Source of the DNA: a bacterium
Lineage (GTDB): Bacteria > Vulcanimicrobiota > Vulcanimicrobiia > Vulcanimicrobiales > SCRA01
DNA: 39,792 nucleotides
Reading direction: 5' to 3'
Assembly (NCBI GenBank): GCA_004297985.1
Contig: SCRA01000064.1
Span: forward strand, 1 to 39,792
Shown here: positions 30,742 to 38,249 of the stretch, piece by piece
Numbering within the stretch: the first letter of the stretch is position 1
Layout: each line of letters starts with the position of its first letter
Translations under genes and position numbers: made by a program
The notes under the pieces: model-generated
What the model was told of the DNA's origin: nothing
Seen by the model: the letters and a program-made list of their open reading frames with translations, nothing else
Database searches by the model: none

Positions 30742-31706
30742 GTGGGAGCTTTTTGGTGTACCTCGGCGATGAGCCTCTGCCAGGCCTTGCGTTCCTGCGT
30801 GGGGCGCACCAGCGGCGCGAGGCGCCGGCACCAACGCCGCAGGCCGGCGTAGAACGCGCGGTCGCGCTCGGCGCGCTCGAGCAACTCCGCCAGGCCGCGC
30901 GTGTCGCCCGTAGGATAGAGACCCGGATAATCCGCCCCCAAGACGCCGCGCGTTCCCCCGATGTTGGAGCCCAGGATCGGCACGCCCGCCGCCAACGCCT
31001 CCGAGACGACGTTTGCGCCCCCCTCGCTGCGGGAGCTGACCACCAGCAGGCGGCATCCCGCCAAGAGGCGTTGCGCACGCGCATGGCTCACTTCACCCAA
31101 CCATTGATACCGGGGGTTGCGCGCCATCTCTCGGTGCGCGCGTTCCTCATAGCGCGGCTCGAGTGCGCGGCCGGCTTGCAGCACCTTGATGCGAGAGTCT
31201 TCCGGCATCAGCCGTGCCGCCATCGCGGCGCGAAAGGGATCCTTGACGGCCCGCAGATTGCCTAGGACCACCACGCGAAAGTCGCCGCTCGTGCTGAGCC
31301 GCGCCGCGCGCGGATGTGCGGTGGCCGACTGGATGATCGCGCGCGCCTTGCTGCGCAGGTGCGCGGGGAGCTCACGGATGCCTTCAGGCTGGAGGAGCAC
31401 CAGCCGCGTTGCCAGCTCGAGCGATCGGCGGGCCGCGGCGCTGCGCCCGATATCGTGATAGAGATCGGTTCCCGTGAGCGCGACGATGAGTGGACGCTCG
31501 GGATAGAGGCGGTGGAAGCGCGAGGCGGACGCGGCGCTGCGCCGTGCATGCAGGGCGATCAGCGCATCGCAGGGGCGTCCGTCGTACCGCTCCTGCAGGC
31601 GCACGCGGTGACCGAGCGAGCGCAGCAGGCGTGCCCAGCGTCGTGCCGTGACGGCGTTTCCGTTGACCGCTCCGGGGCGCGCCGGGGAGATGATGTCGAC
31701 GGTCAC
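30738..31706 (-). CDS. senB: Selenosugar synthase SenB (TIGR04348-type glycosyltransferase)
   Basis: A 322-residue GT-B glycosyltransferase. The N-terminus IISPARPGAVNGNAVTARRW, then LIALHARRSAASASRF, and IVALTGTDLYHDI are characteristic of SenB. SenB couples selenophosphate to a UDP-sugar to form a selenosugar, the selenium donor for selenoneine. The C-terminal donor site has the E-x7-E motif in SEGGANVVSEALAAGVP. The GTG at 31706 is chosen because it gives the family N-terminus; TTG at 31742 is an alternative. It diverges from senA across 57 bases. SenC, the selenophosphate synthetase partner, is not in the window. Confidence 0.86.
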   Translation of the reverse strand: MTVDIISPARPGAVNGNAVTARRWARLLRSLGHRVRLQERYDGRPCDALIALHARRSAASASRFHRLYPERPLIVALTGTDLYHDIGRSAAARRSLELATRLVLLQPEGIRELPAHLRSKARAIIQSATAHPRAARLSTSGDFRVVVLGNLRAVKDPFRAAMAARLMPEDSRIKVLQAGRALEPRYEERAHREMARNPRYQWLGEVSHARAQRLLAGCRLLVVSSRSEGGANVVSEALAAGVPILGSNIGGTRGVLGADYPGLYPTGDTRGLAELLERAERDRAFYAGLRRWCRRLAPLVRPTQERKAWQRLIAEVHQKAPT

Positions 31707-31740
31707 CGGGAGGGTGGCCTTGGTTTGGCGTGAATCATGC

Positions 31741-31759
31741 AAGACATAGGAGAAGTCTT
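31741..31759 (+). promoter_or_regulatory. Hairpin exposing the senA ribosome binding site
   Basis: In the divergent senB-senA gap, AAGAC (31741-31745) and GTCTT (31755-31759) are exact inverted repeats. The nine-base loop between them contains TAGGAGAA, the ribosome binding site of senA. Such a small hairpin could tune translation, but a five-base stem is weak. No clear -35/-10 pair was seen in this gap. Confidence 0.35.
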
Positions 31760-31763
31760 ACGT

Positions 31764-33074
31764 ATGCCGCAAGCGGTTGAATCTCCCGCCGTCGCCGTCG
31801 AGGCCCTCACCGATGCTCGCCTGCGCACGAACGCTCTGATCGAGGACTTGGCGGACGAGCTGTTGCGCGTGCCGCTCGTGGAGAACGTGAACCCGCTGCT
31901 GTGGGAGATCGGCCACATCGCGTGGTTCCAGGAATACTGGCTCCTGCGCCGGCTCCATGGGAAGGAGCCGCTCGATACGCGGACGGACAGTCTCTACGAT
32001 TCGGCGGCGGTGGCTCATGACACGCGCTGGACGCTGCCATTGCCCGATCGCTCTGGGACGCGGGCCTACATGGAGGAGACGCTCGCACGGGTTGTCGCCA
32101 TGCTGGAGCGCAGCCCGCACGCTCAGGGAACGCGATACTTCCGGATGCTGGCGACCTTCCACGAAGACATGCACGCCGAAGCGCTGCTCTACACGCGGCA
32201 GTTTCTCGGCTATCCCGCACCGCCGTTCGTCACGGCTGCGGCTGAAGAAGCGCCTGCGGGTGCGCTGGAAGAGAGCGACGCCGCCATCCCCGGCGGCCAC
32301 TTGATGCTAGGAGCGAACGCGGAAGACGGCTTCGCGTTCGACAACGAGAAGTGGGCGCACGCGGTATTCGTCGCGCCGTTTCGGATCGCGCGGACTCCCG
32401 TGACGAATGCGGCCTATGCGCGCTTTGTCTCCGAAGGCGGATACGCGCGCCGGGAGTTGTGGAGCGCGCAGGGATGGGCGTGGCGCTCCGAGCGTGGCGC
32501 GGAGCACCCCGCATACTGGCGGCGCGGCGAAGACGGAGGCTGGGAGCAGCGGCGCTTCGACCGTTGGATCGCGCTGCGCGGCGACGAGCCGGTGGTGCAC
32601 GTCTGTTGGCACGAGGCGCAGGCTTACTGCCGTTGGGCGGGGCGCCGCCTGCCCACGGAGGCGGAGTGGGAGTACGCCGCGTCGATGACTTCCGACGGAG
32701 AGAAGCTGCGCTACCCGTGGGGCAACGATGCCCCGACGCTGCTGCATGCCAACCTCGATCAAGCACGGGGCAACGTCGCCCCGGTGTGGGCGTACGGCGC
32801 GGGCGACAGCCCCTGGCGCTGCCGGCAGATGGCCGGCAACGTCTGGGAGTGGACGGCGGACCCGTTCGAGCCCTACGCGGGCTTCGTGGCGGACCCCTAC
32901 AAGGAGTACTCGCAGCCGTGGTTCGGCACGCACAAAGTGCTGCGCGGCGGCGCCTGGAGCACACGCGCGCGGCTCATTCGCAACACGTGGCGGAACTTCT
33001 ACATGCCGCACCGCACGGACGTCGCCGCCGGTTTTCGTACCTGCGCGCTCACCCCGGGCGAACGCGATAGATGA
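31764..33074 (+). CDS. senA: Selenoneine synthase SenA (EgtB-like)
   Basis: A 436-residue non-heme iron enzyme. The DinB-like N-terminal half has H51 (WEIGHIAWFQEYWLLR) and the H133-x3-H137-x-E139 motif (FHEDMHAEA), the iron site of EgtB-type sulfoxide synthases. The C-terminal half is a formylglycine-generating-enzyme-like domain (RIARTPVTNAAYARFV, PTEAEWEYA, MAGNVWEWT, LRGGAWSTRA). SenA joins a selenosugar to trimethylhistidine to build selenoneine. The assignment over EgtB rests mainly on the adjacent senB. The ATG at 31764 with AGGAG nine bases upstream is chosen over 31737. It overlaps the convergent lipoprotein gene by 26 bases. Confidence 0.82.
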   Translation: MPQAVESPAVAVEALTDARLRTNALIEDLADELLRVPLVENVNPLLWEIGHIAWFQEYWLLRRLHGKEPLDTRTDSLYDSAAVAHDTRWTLPLPDRSGTRAYMEETLARVVAMLERSPHAQGTRYFRMLATFHEDMHAEALLYTRQFLGYPAPPFVTAAAEEAPAGALEESDAAIPGGHLMLGANAEDGFAFDNEKWAHAVFVAPFRIARTPVTNAAYARFVSEGGYARRELWSAQGWAWRSERGAEHPAYWRRGEDGGWEQRRFDRWIALRGDEPVVHVCWHEAQAYCRWAGRRLPTEAEWEYAASMTSDGEKLRYPWGNDAPTLLHANLDQARGNVAPVWAYGAGDSPWRCRQMAGNVWEWTADPFEPYAGFVADPYKEYSQPWFGTHKVLRGGAWSTRARLIRNTWRNFYMPHRTDVAAGFRTCALTPGERDR

Positions 33075-34287
33075 CCCCGTTGTGGTCGTCGGCGACGAAG
33101 AGGCTGCCCTTCGCTCCGACGGCGATGCCGGTTGGGCGGCCGAGATAGCTCGTGTTCACGCTGCCGCCGAAGCCCGAGAGGAACGGCTGCCACTGCGCGC
33201 TGGGATTGCTCCAGTCCACCGGCGTACGCGGCGTGTCGCCGTTCATCGGCACGAAGGCCACGCCTGGCGATGTGGCGGGGCAGCAGTGCCACGAACCGTG
33301 TGAGGCTACGAAGAGCCCGCCGCGATACTGCGCTGGGAAGGCGTAGGCACCCGTGGGGTTCGAGGGATAGAAGGCGGCGCCGATGTGCGTGGCGTAGGCG
33401 GGGAACTCCACGCGTGGAACGGCTACGCTTGCGCAGTTCGAGCTGCTCACGTACGCGACGCGATTCTCCTCGCATTCTGGCCAGCCGTAGTCTACCGGCG
33501 ACCCGGATTGCAGCGTCACCGCGTCCACGGACTCGTACGGGTGGCCGTAGGGGAGGTTATCCTGCCCGGCTCCGCCCGCCCAGAGCACGCCGCTGCTTGG
33601 GTTCACGGCGAGTGCGATGGGGTTGCGGATGCGCCTGGCGATCGTGTGCATGCCCGTGCCGGCAAGACCCATCGCTTGAATGGTAGCGCGCGTCGGATCG
33701 ACCTCCGTACACGCGTTGCACGAGGAGCCGACGCCGACATACACGGTGGTAGCGCCGACGGCGAGCGAGCTGGTGACGTGGACGTCGCCGTCGGAGTTCG
33801 CCGGGATGCCGCCCGTGCGAATCGCCGCGATCGGCTGTGCGCTCGCGTCCGGCTCCGTTTGATCGCCGCTGTGGTAGGCGGTGCGATAGACGTGGTACTC
33901 GGTGGCGACGTAGATCGTGCTCCCGTCGGGTGAGATCGCGACGCCGTTCGCGGGGCCTTCTCCCGAAGGCAAGGTGATGAAGACGTGCGGCGTGCCGGCG
34001 GCACCGGCGCCCTCGGCGTTTGGAACGAGGTAGACCTGTGCGCTCGTGGTGCCGACGAGGAGATCGCCGTTGGGGAGCGCGGCGAGCTCGCGCGCCGACG
34101 GGACGTTGGCAATGGTGCTGGAGACGAATCCCGTGGGGAGTATGAACGCGGGGTTGGTGGTTGGCGCCGAGCTTCCCGGTGATGTGGAAGCCGCCGGCGC
34201 CGCCGCAGAGGACGGTGCTCCACCGCCGCCGCACGCGGCGAGGCTGGTAGCGAGCGCGAGGCCGACAACCGACACGAATGCACGCAT
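33049..34287 (-). CDS. Lipoprotein sorbosone/glucose dehydrogenase-like beta-propeller
   Basis: A 412-residue exported protein. SLAAC with C19 is a lipobox, followed by a low-complexity Ala/Ser/Pro linker (about 20-45). The rest is a six-bladed NHL/PQQ-type propeller: LAALPNGDLLVG, NGVAISPDGSTIYVA, RRIRNPIALAVNPSSGVLWA, DYGWPECEENR and GRPTGIAVGAKGSLFVADDH are glucose/sorbosone dehydrogenase blades. Such enzymes oxidise sugars with PQQ, but the quinone-binding residues were not verified. AGGAAAGG precedes the ATG. It is 14 bases downstream of the disulfide oxidoreductase gene and converges with senA, with 26 bases of overlap. Confidence 0.83.
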   Translation of the reverse strand: MRAFVSVVGLALATSLAACGGGGAPSSAAAPAASTSPGSSAPTTNPAFILPTGFVSSTIANVPSARELAALPNGDLLVGTTSAQVYLVPNAEGAGAAGTPHVFITLPSGEGPANGVAISPDGSTIYVATEYHVYRTAYHSGDQTEPDASAQPIAAIRTGGIPANSDGDVHVTSSLAVGATTVYVGVGSSCNACTEVDPTRATIQAMGLAGTGMHTIARRIRNPIALAVNPSSGVLWAGGAGQDNLPYGHPYESVDAVTLQSGSPVDYGWPECEENRVAYVSSSNCASVAVPRVEFPAYATHIGAAFYPSNPTGAYAFPAQYRGGLFVASHGSWHCCPATSPGVAFVPMNGDTPRTPVDWSNPSAQWQPFLSGFGGSVNTSYLGRPTGIAVGAKGSLFVADDHNGVIYRVRPG

Positions 34288-34301
34288 GCGCCGCGCCTTT
34301 C

Positions 34302-35654
34302 CTAGGTGTCGAGGAGCAGGCGCGCCAGACTGGGCAGCGCCTCACCGTACGTGGGGTGAATATGAACGGAGCGCTCGAGGACGCGCCACGTGGAGTGGGC
34401 CTCCATGTGCGCGAGGACCACGTGAACCACCTCGGCGGCCTCGTATCCAACGAGTGTCGCTCCGAGGATGCGATCGGTCTTGGCTTCGACGACGAGGCGA
34501 TAGAAGCCCAGGTCGTGACCCCACTCGATGGCCCGTGCGACGTGAGATACGGGAAGATCGACCGATCGCGCATCCAAGCCGCTGCGCTTGGCATCCTCGA
34601 TCGTCATGCCCACGCGGCCGACTTGCGGCTCCGTGTACACGGCGTAGCCCAGGACGCGGTCGTCACGCCTGCGGTCACCGCCGGAGAGAATGGCTTTGAG
34701 CCGGCGATAGTCCTCCCAGGAGACGTGCGTGAACGCCGGCTGTCCGGCGACGTCCGCGATCGCGTAGACGCCTTGTGCGCTGGTTCGAAACCGTTCGTCG
34801 ATCGCCACCATCCCGCGCGCATCGAGCGTGACGCCGGCGGCCTTCGCATTGAGCGCCGCAGTGTTAGGGCTCCGTCCTACGGCGACGAGGAGCGCTTCGC
34901 CGCACAGCTCGCTATGATCATCGAGCGCGAGCGTGAAGAGGCCGCCGTCGTAGGCGACGTGCGTGACGTCGCGACCCAGGTGGAGTTGAACGCCATCGCG
35001 CGCGAGCGACGTCTGAAGCACCGCGGAAACGTCGGCCTCCTCGCGGGCGAGAACGCGGGCGTTGTGGTCGATGATGTGGACGGTGCTTCCCAGGCGCGCC
35101 AGGCCCTGCCCGAGCTCGAGGCCTACGTAGCCGCCGCCGAGCACGAGCGTGCGGCGCGGCAGCTCTTCCAGCTCGAAGAAGTTCTCGTTGGTGAGGAACG
35201 GCGTCCCGGCAAGTCCGGGGATCGGCGGAACGGCGGCGCTCGTTCCGGTGTTGATCACGACGGTCGCGCCTTGTACGGCGGCGCCGTCCGCGGAGATCGT
35301 GCGCTCGCCGGTAAATTCGGCGCCGGCCCGCACGACGTTGACGCCCGCACGCGTCAAACGCTTCTCGACGCCGTTGGTGAACGAGTCGCGCACGGAGCGT
35401 ACGCGAGCCATCACGGCGGGAAAGTCCACGCGGATCTCGGCGTGGATGCCCAGCGGTGCCGCGGCACGCGCGCGTCCGGCAACGTGCGCGGCGCCAAGAA
35501 ACGCCTTCGAGGGCGTGCATCCGTAGTTGACGCAGGAGCCGCCCAGGCGCCCGCGTTCGAAGAGCGTCACCCGCTTTCCATCGCGTGAGAGGTCGACCGC
35601 GAGCGGCACTCCGCCCTGTCCACTTCCCAGGATGACGGCATCGGCTTGATCCAT
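34302..35654 (-). CDS. FAD-dependent pyridine nucleotide-disulfide oxidoreductase (mercuric reductase/lipoamide dehydrogenase-like)
   Basis: A 450-residue flavoenzyme. The FAD motif AVILGSGQGGVPLA is followed by the redox disulfide C41-x4-C46 (GGSCVNYGCTPSK). VLGGGYVGLELGQGLARLG binds NAD(P)H, and VHIHPTYGE is the C-terminal catalytic His-Glu region. There is no N-terminal heavy-metal domain and no C-terminal Cys pair, so a true MerA role is unlikely. Its substrate might be a low-molecular-weight disulfide or selenenyl compound, given the selenium genes nearby, but this is speculation. The ATG at 35654 has GAGG eight bases before it; a GTG three codons upstream is possible. Confidence 0.85.
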   Translation of the reverse strand: MDQADAVILGSGQGGVPLAVDLSRDGKRVTLFERGRLGGSCVNYGCTPSKAFLGAAHVAGRARAAAPLGIHAEIRVDFPAVMARVRSVRDSFTNGVEKRLTRAGVNVVRAGAEFTGERTISADGAAVQGATVVINTGTSAAVPPIPGLAGTPFLTNENFFELEELPRRTLVLGGGYVGLELGQGLARLGSTVHIIDHNARVLAREEADVSAVLQTSLARDGVQLHLGRDVTHVAYDGGLFTLALDDHSELCGEALLVAVGRSPNTAALNAKAAGVTLDARGMVAIDERFRTSAQGVYAIADVAGQPAFTHVSWEDYRRLKAILSGGDRRRDDRVLGYAVYTEPQVGRVGMTIEDAKRSGLDARSVDLPVSHVARAIEWGHDLGFYRLVVEAKTDRILGATLVGYEAAEVVHVVLAHMEAHSTWRVLERSVHIHPTYGEALPSLARLLLDT

Positions 35655-35694
35655 GAGGTACACCTCGTCCGCTCGATAGGCGCTACGGCCTTGG

Positions 35695-36864
35695 TTACTC
35701 CGTCGATAGGGATCCGAAGAGATCGCGCAGCTTCGCTTTCGTCTCGAAACCGATGCCGGGTACCTCGGGCGGCGCGACGCGCCCGCCTTGCGGTGTCACG
35801 CCATCGGAGAGGCCGCCGAACGGCGCGAAAGAGAACGGATTGACCTCGCAGCCGCCCAAACCCAGTGCGCTGACGACGTGGAGAGAGAAGAGGTGGCCGC
35901 CATGCGGCCAGAAGGCGGAGCGCGGCCAGCCACCGCCTTTCAGCGTCTCGATGATCTGCAGGTATCCGGGGAGCCCGTAGGTATGCACGGGGTCGAAGAG
36001 CAGGATGTCTTTGGCGGGTCGCAGGCCGCCGTAGCGGTCGAGCAGCTTGGCTTCGGCGGCAGAGAAGAGCGCTTCGCCCGCGGCGATAGCACCGTGGTAG
36101 GCGATCACGGTGGCCGCATGGGTTTCGAAGTCGAGCGGGTCGCAGATGTCTTCGAACCACCACAGGTGGTGGGGGCGCAGCGCCGCCGCCGCCGCGAGGC
36201 ACTGCTCCGCATTGAAAGAGTTCATAGCATCGACGGCGAGGTGGTTGGGGGCGGCGAGCAGCGCCTGTACGGCCTCGATGCGCTTGAGATCTCGTTCGAG
36301 CGGCGCACCGCCGATCTTGATCTTGACGTGCGTGTAGCCTTGCGCGAGCATGGCGCGCACTTCATCGGAGAGTTGCGACAGGTCGTCGGTGGGGTAGGAG
36401 TAGCCGCCGCCCGCGTAAGCGGGGACCGTTGGGTGAGGTGCGCTCCCATCGCCTACGAGATCGGCGATGAGGCGGTAGAGCGGGACACCGGCGATCTTGG
36501 CGGCCGCGTCCCAGACGGCCATGTCGAGCGTGCCCACGGCGACGCATCGCTCCCCATGGCCGCCGGGCTTCTCTCCTTTCATCATGGTCTTCCAGGCGCG
36601 GAACGGGTCGAGGTTGGTGCCGGCGCCGTTGGCGAGATCCGCGTCGGCGGCGGCGAGGAGCCGCGGCGCGAAGCGCTCGCGGATGAGGCCTCCTTGCGCG
36701 AAACGGCCGATGGAGGCGAAGCCGTAACCGACCACGGGCTTGCCGTCGCGAACGGTGTCGGTGGTGAGCGCAACGATGCTGGTGGTGAGGCCGCCGGAGG
36801 GTAACGCGGGATCGTTGTAGCGGGAGATCGGTACCGAGCGCTCCCGGACGTCGACGATGCGCAT
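35695..36864 (-). CDS. D(-)-tartrate dehydratase-like enolase-superfamily enzyme
   Basis: A 389-residue protein, the same length as characterised D-tartrate dehydratase. Metal and acid/base residues are K181-x-K183 (KIKIGG), D212-x-N214 (VDAMNS), E238 (FEDICDP), E264 (AAGEALFS), D291 (LFDPVHTYG) and H321-x2-H324 (WPHGGHLFSLH). VREGRPVVGYGF-like DGKPVVGYGFASIGRFAQGG and the PHGGH motif are the closest matches to TarD. TarD converts D-tartrate to oxaloacetate. It is 40 bases upstream of the disulfide oxidoreductase on the same strand. The frame extends 24 codons upstream, but the ATG at 36864 gives the family start. Confidence 0.83.
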   Translation of the reverse strand: MRIVDVRERSVPISRYNDPALPSGGLTTSIVALTTDTVRDGKPVVGYGFASIGRFAQGGLIRERFAPRLLAAADADLANGAGTNLDPFRAWKTMMKGEKPGGHGERCVAVGTLDMAVWDAAAKIAGVPLYRLIADLVGDGSAPHPTVPAYAGGGYSYPTDDLSQLSDEVRAMLAQGYTHVKIKIGGAPLERDLKRIEAVQALLAAPNHLAVDAMNSFNAEQCLAAAAALRPHHLWWFEDICDPLDFETHAATVIAYHGAIAAGEALFSAAEAKLLDRYGGLRPAKDILLFDPVHTYGLPGYLQIIETLKGGGWPRSAFWPHGGHLFSLHVVSALGLGGCEVNPFSFAPFGGLSDGVTPQGGRVAPPEVPGIGFETKAKLRDLFGSLSTE

Positions 36865-36944
36865 GACGCGGGCCTTCGACGGGTGGATGTGGCGGCCTGG
36901 CGCGATGGCGACGCCCCGCGGGGAGCAAAAAAGCACGCCCCTGA

Positions 36945-36973
36945 TTGCTCGGGCCGGATCGCGATGCTATAAT
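36945..36973 (+). promoter_or_regulatory. Sigma70-like promoter for the amidohydrolase gene
   Basis: TTGCTC (36945-36950) and a perfect TATAAT (36968-36973) are 17 bases apart. Transcription would begin near 36980, leaving a leader of about 49 bases before the ATG at 37029. This is the best promoter match in the window. A GAGCA...TGCTC inverted repeat (about 36923-36950) overlaps the -35 and could be an operator. Confidence 0.6.
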
Positions 36974-37028
36974 ACGGCAACCGAATATGAACTATATCAT
37001 CCGAGTAACGGACGAGAAAGCGCCGTGT

Positions 37029-38222
37029 ATGAACGTGCTGTTTCGCGACGCGCTGCTGTGGGATGGGGTCGGCTCCGAAGCGCGTCCCCACATGGACGTA
37101 CTTGTCGAGAACGGCAAGATCGCTGCCGTCCGGGCGACGGGGGGCGCCTCGCGTCCGGGCGAGACGCAGGTTGTGGATCTTCAGGGCGCATGCCTCTTGC
37201 CGGGCCTGATCGACATGCACGTGCACTTGATCTGGAGCGGATCGGCGGATCCCGTCTCCGTCGTGGACGCGGAAGGCGAGCAGCTCACGACGGTGCGCGC
37301 GGTGGCCAACGCCCAGACGCAACTGCGCAGCGGCGTCACGACGGTGCGGGATGTGGGCAGCAACTGGGACATCGCCATCGCCGTCTCCCGTGCGATCTCC
37401 CGCGGGCACATCGCTGGGCCGCGTGTCGTGGCTTCCGGGCGCACGATCATCATGACGGGCGGGCACGATCCCTTTTGGGGCATCCCCTGCGATGGACCCG
37501 ATGCCGTCTTGCGGGGCGTGCGGACTCAGATCTACGGCGGGGCCGGGGTGATCAAAGTCGCGGCGACGGGAGGTGTCTACGGCCGCCCGGAGGGTGAGGA
37601 GATCGGGCAGAGCGAGTTGAGCTACGAGGAGTTGGCCGTCGCCGCCGGTGAGGCGCATCGCTTCGGGCTCCGAGTTGCCGCTCACGCGCTCGGCACACGG
37701 GGCATCGCGGATGCCGTCCATGCGGGTGTCGACACGATCGAGCACGGAATCTTTCTCTCCGAGGAGATCGTGGCGGAGATGAAGCGGAAAGGCACGGCCT
37801 TGACGCCCACGCTCCTCATCTATCGCACGATCGCCGAAGGGAGCCGCGCCGGGATCCCCGCCTACGCCGTGGAGAAGGCGAAGAAGGCGGTCAAGGCCCA
37901 TCGTGAGAGCTTCGAGATGGCCATGGAAGCGGGCATTCCCATCGTGGCCGGAACCGATGCGGGCTCGTGCAACGCGCCCCACCCGTCGTTGATCGCGGAG
38001 TTGCGCGCGCTCCACGAATATGGAATGCCGCGCGATGTCGCGCTTCGTGCCGCCACGAGCACGGCGGCGGCGGCCCTTGGAAAAGCCGCTGAGTTCGGGA
38101 CGATCGAGCCCGGAAAATCCGCGGACGTGCTGGTCGTGGACGGCAATCCCCTGGAGCGGCTCGACGATCTCGAGCGGGTGCGCTGCGTGATGTGCGCCGG
38201 ACGGTTCTTCGTCGGGCCCTGA
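37029..38222 (+). CDS. Metal-dependent amidohydrolase (prolidase/imidazolonepropionase-like)
   Basis: A 397-residue amidohydrolase-superfamily enzyme. Metal-binding motifs are H64-x-H66 (IDMHVHL), the Lys in GVIKVAATGG, the His residues of AAHALG and IEHGIF, and the Asp of GTDAGS. LPGLIDMHVH and EPGKSADVLVVDGNPLE are family signatures. Xaa-Pro or N-acyl amino acid hydrolysis is known for close groups; the substrate here is unknown. The ATG at 37029 follows GAGAAAG; the frame is open 28 codons upstream but those lie within or before the promoter leader. It diverges from the tartrate dehydratase-like gene and converges on the selenoprotein gene with a 27-base gap. Confidence 0.87.
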   Translation: MNVLFRDALLWDGVGSEARPHMDVLVENGKIAAVRATGGASRPGETQVVDLQGACLLPGLIDMHVHLIWSGSADPVSVVDAEGEQLTTVRAVANAQTQLRSGVTTVRDVGSNWDIAIAVSRAISRGHIAGPRVVASGRTIIMTGGHDPFWGIPCDGPDAVLRGVRTQIYGGAGVIKVAATGGVYGRPEGEEIGQSELSYEELAVAAGEAHRFGLRVAAHALGTRGIADAVHAGVDTIEHGIFLSEEIVAEMKRKGTALTPTLLIYRTIAEGSRAGIPAYAVEKAKKAVKAHRESFEMAMEAGIPIVAGTDAGSCNAPHPSLIAELRALHEYGMPRDVALRAATSTAAAALGKAAEFGTIEPGKSADVLVVDGNPLERLDDLERVRCVMCAGRFFVGP

Positions 38223-38249
38223 TGGCCAGGAGTAGACGCGGCTGAGGGC

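Noticed and set aside
34302-35654. Mercuric reductase (merA) call
   Set aside because: The N-terminal heavy-metal domain and C-terminal Cys pair are missing and no mer genes are nearby.
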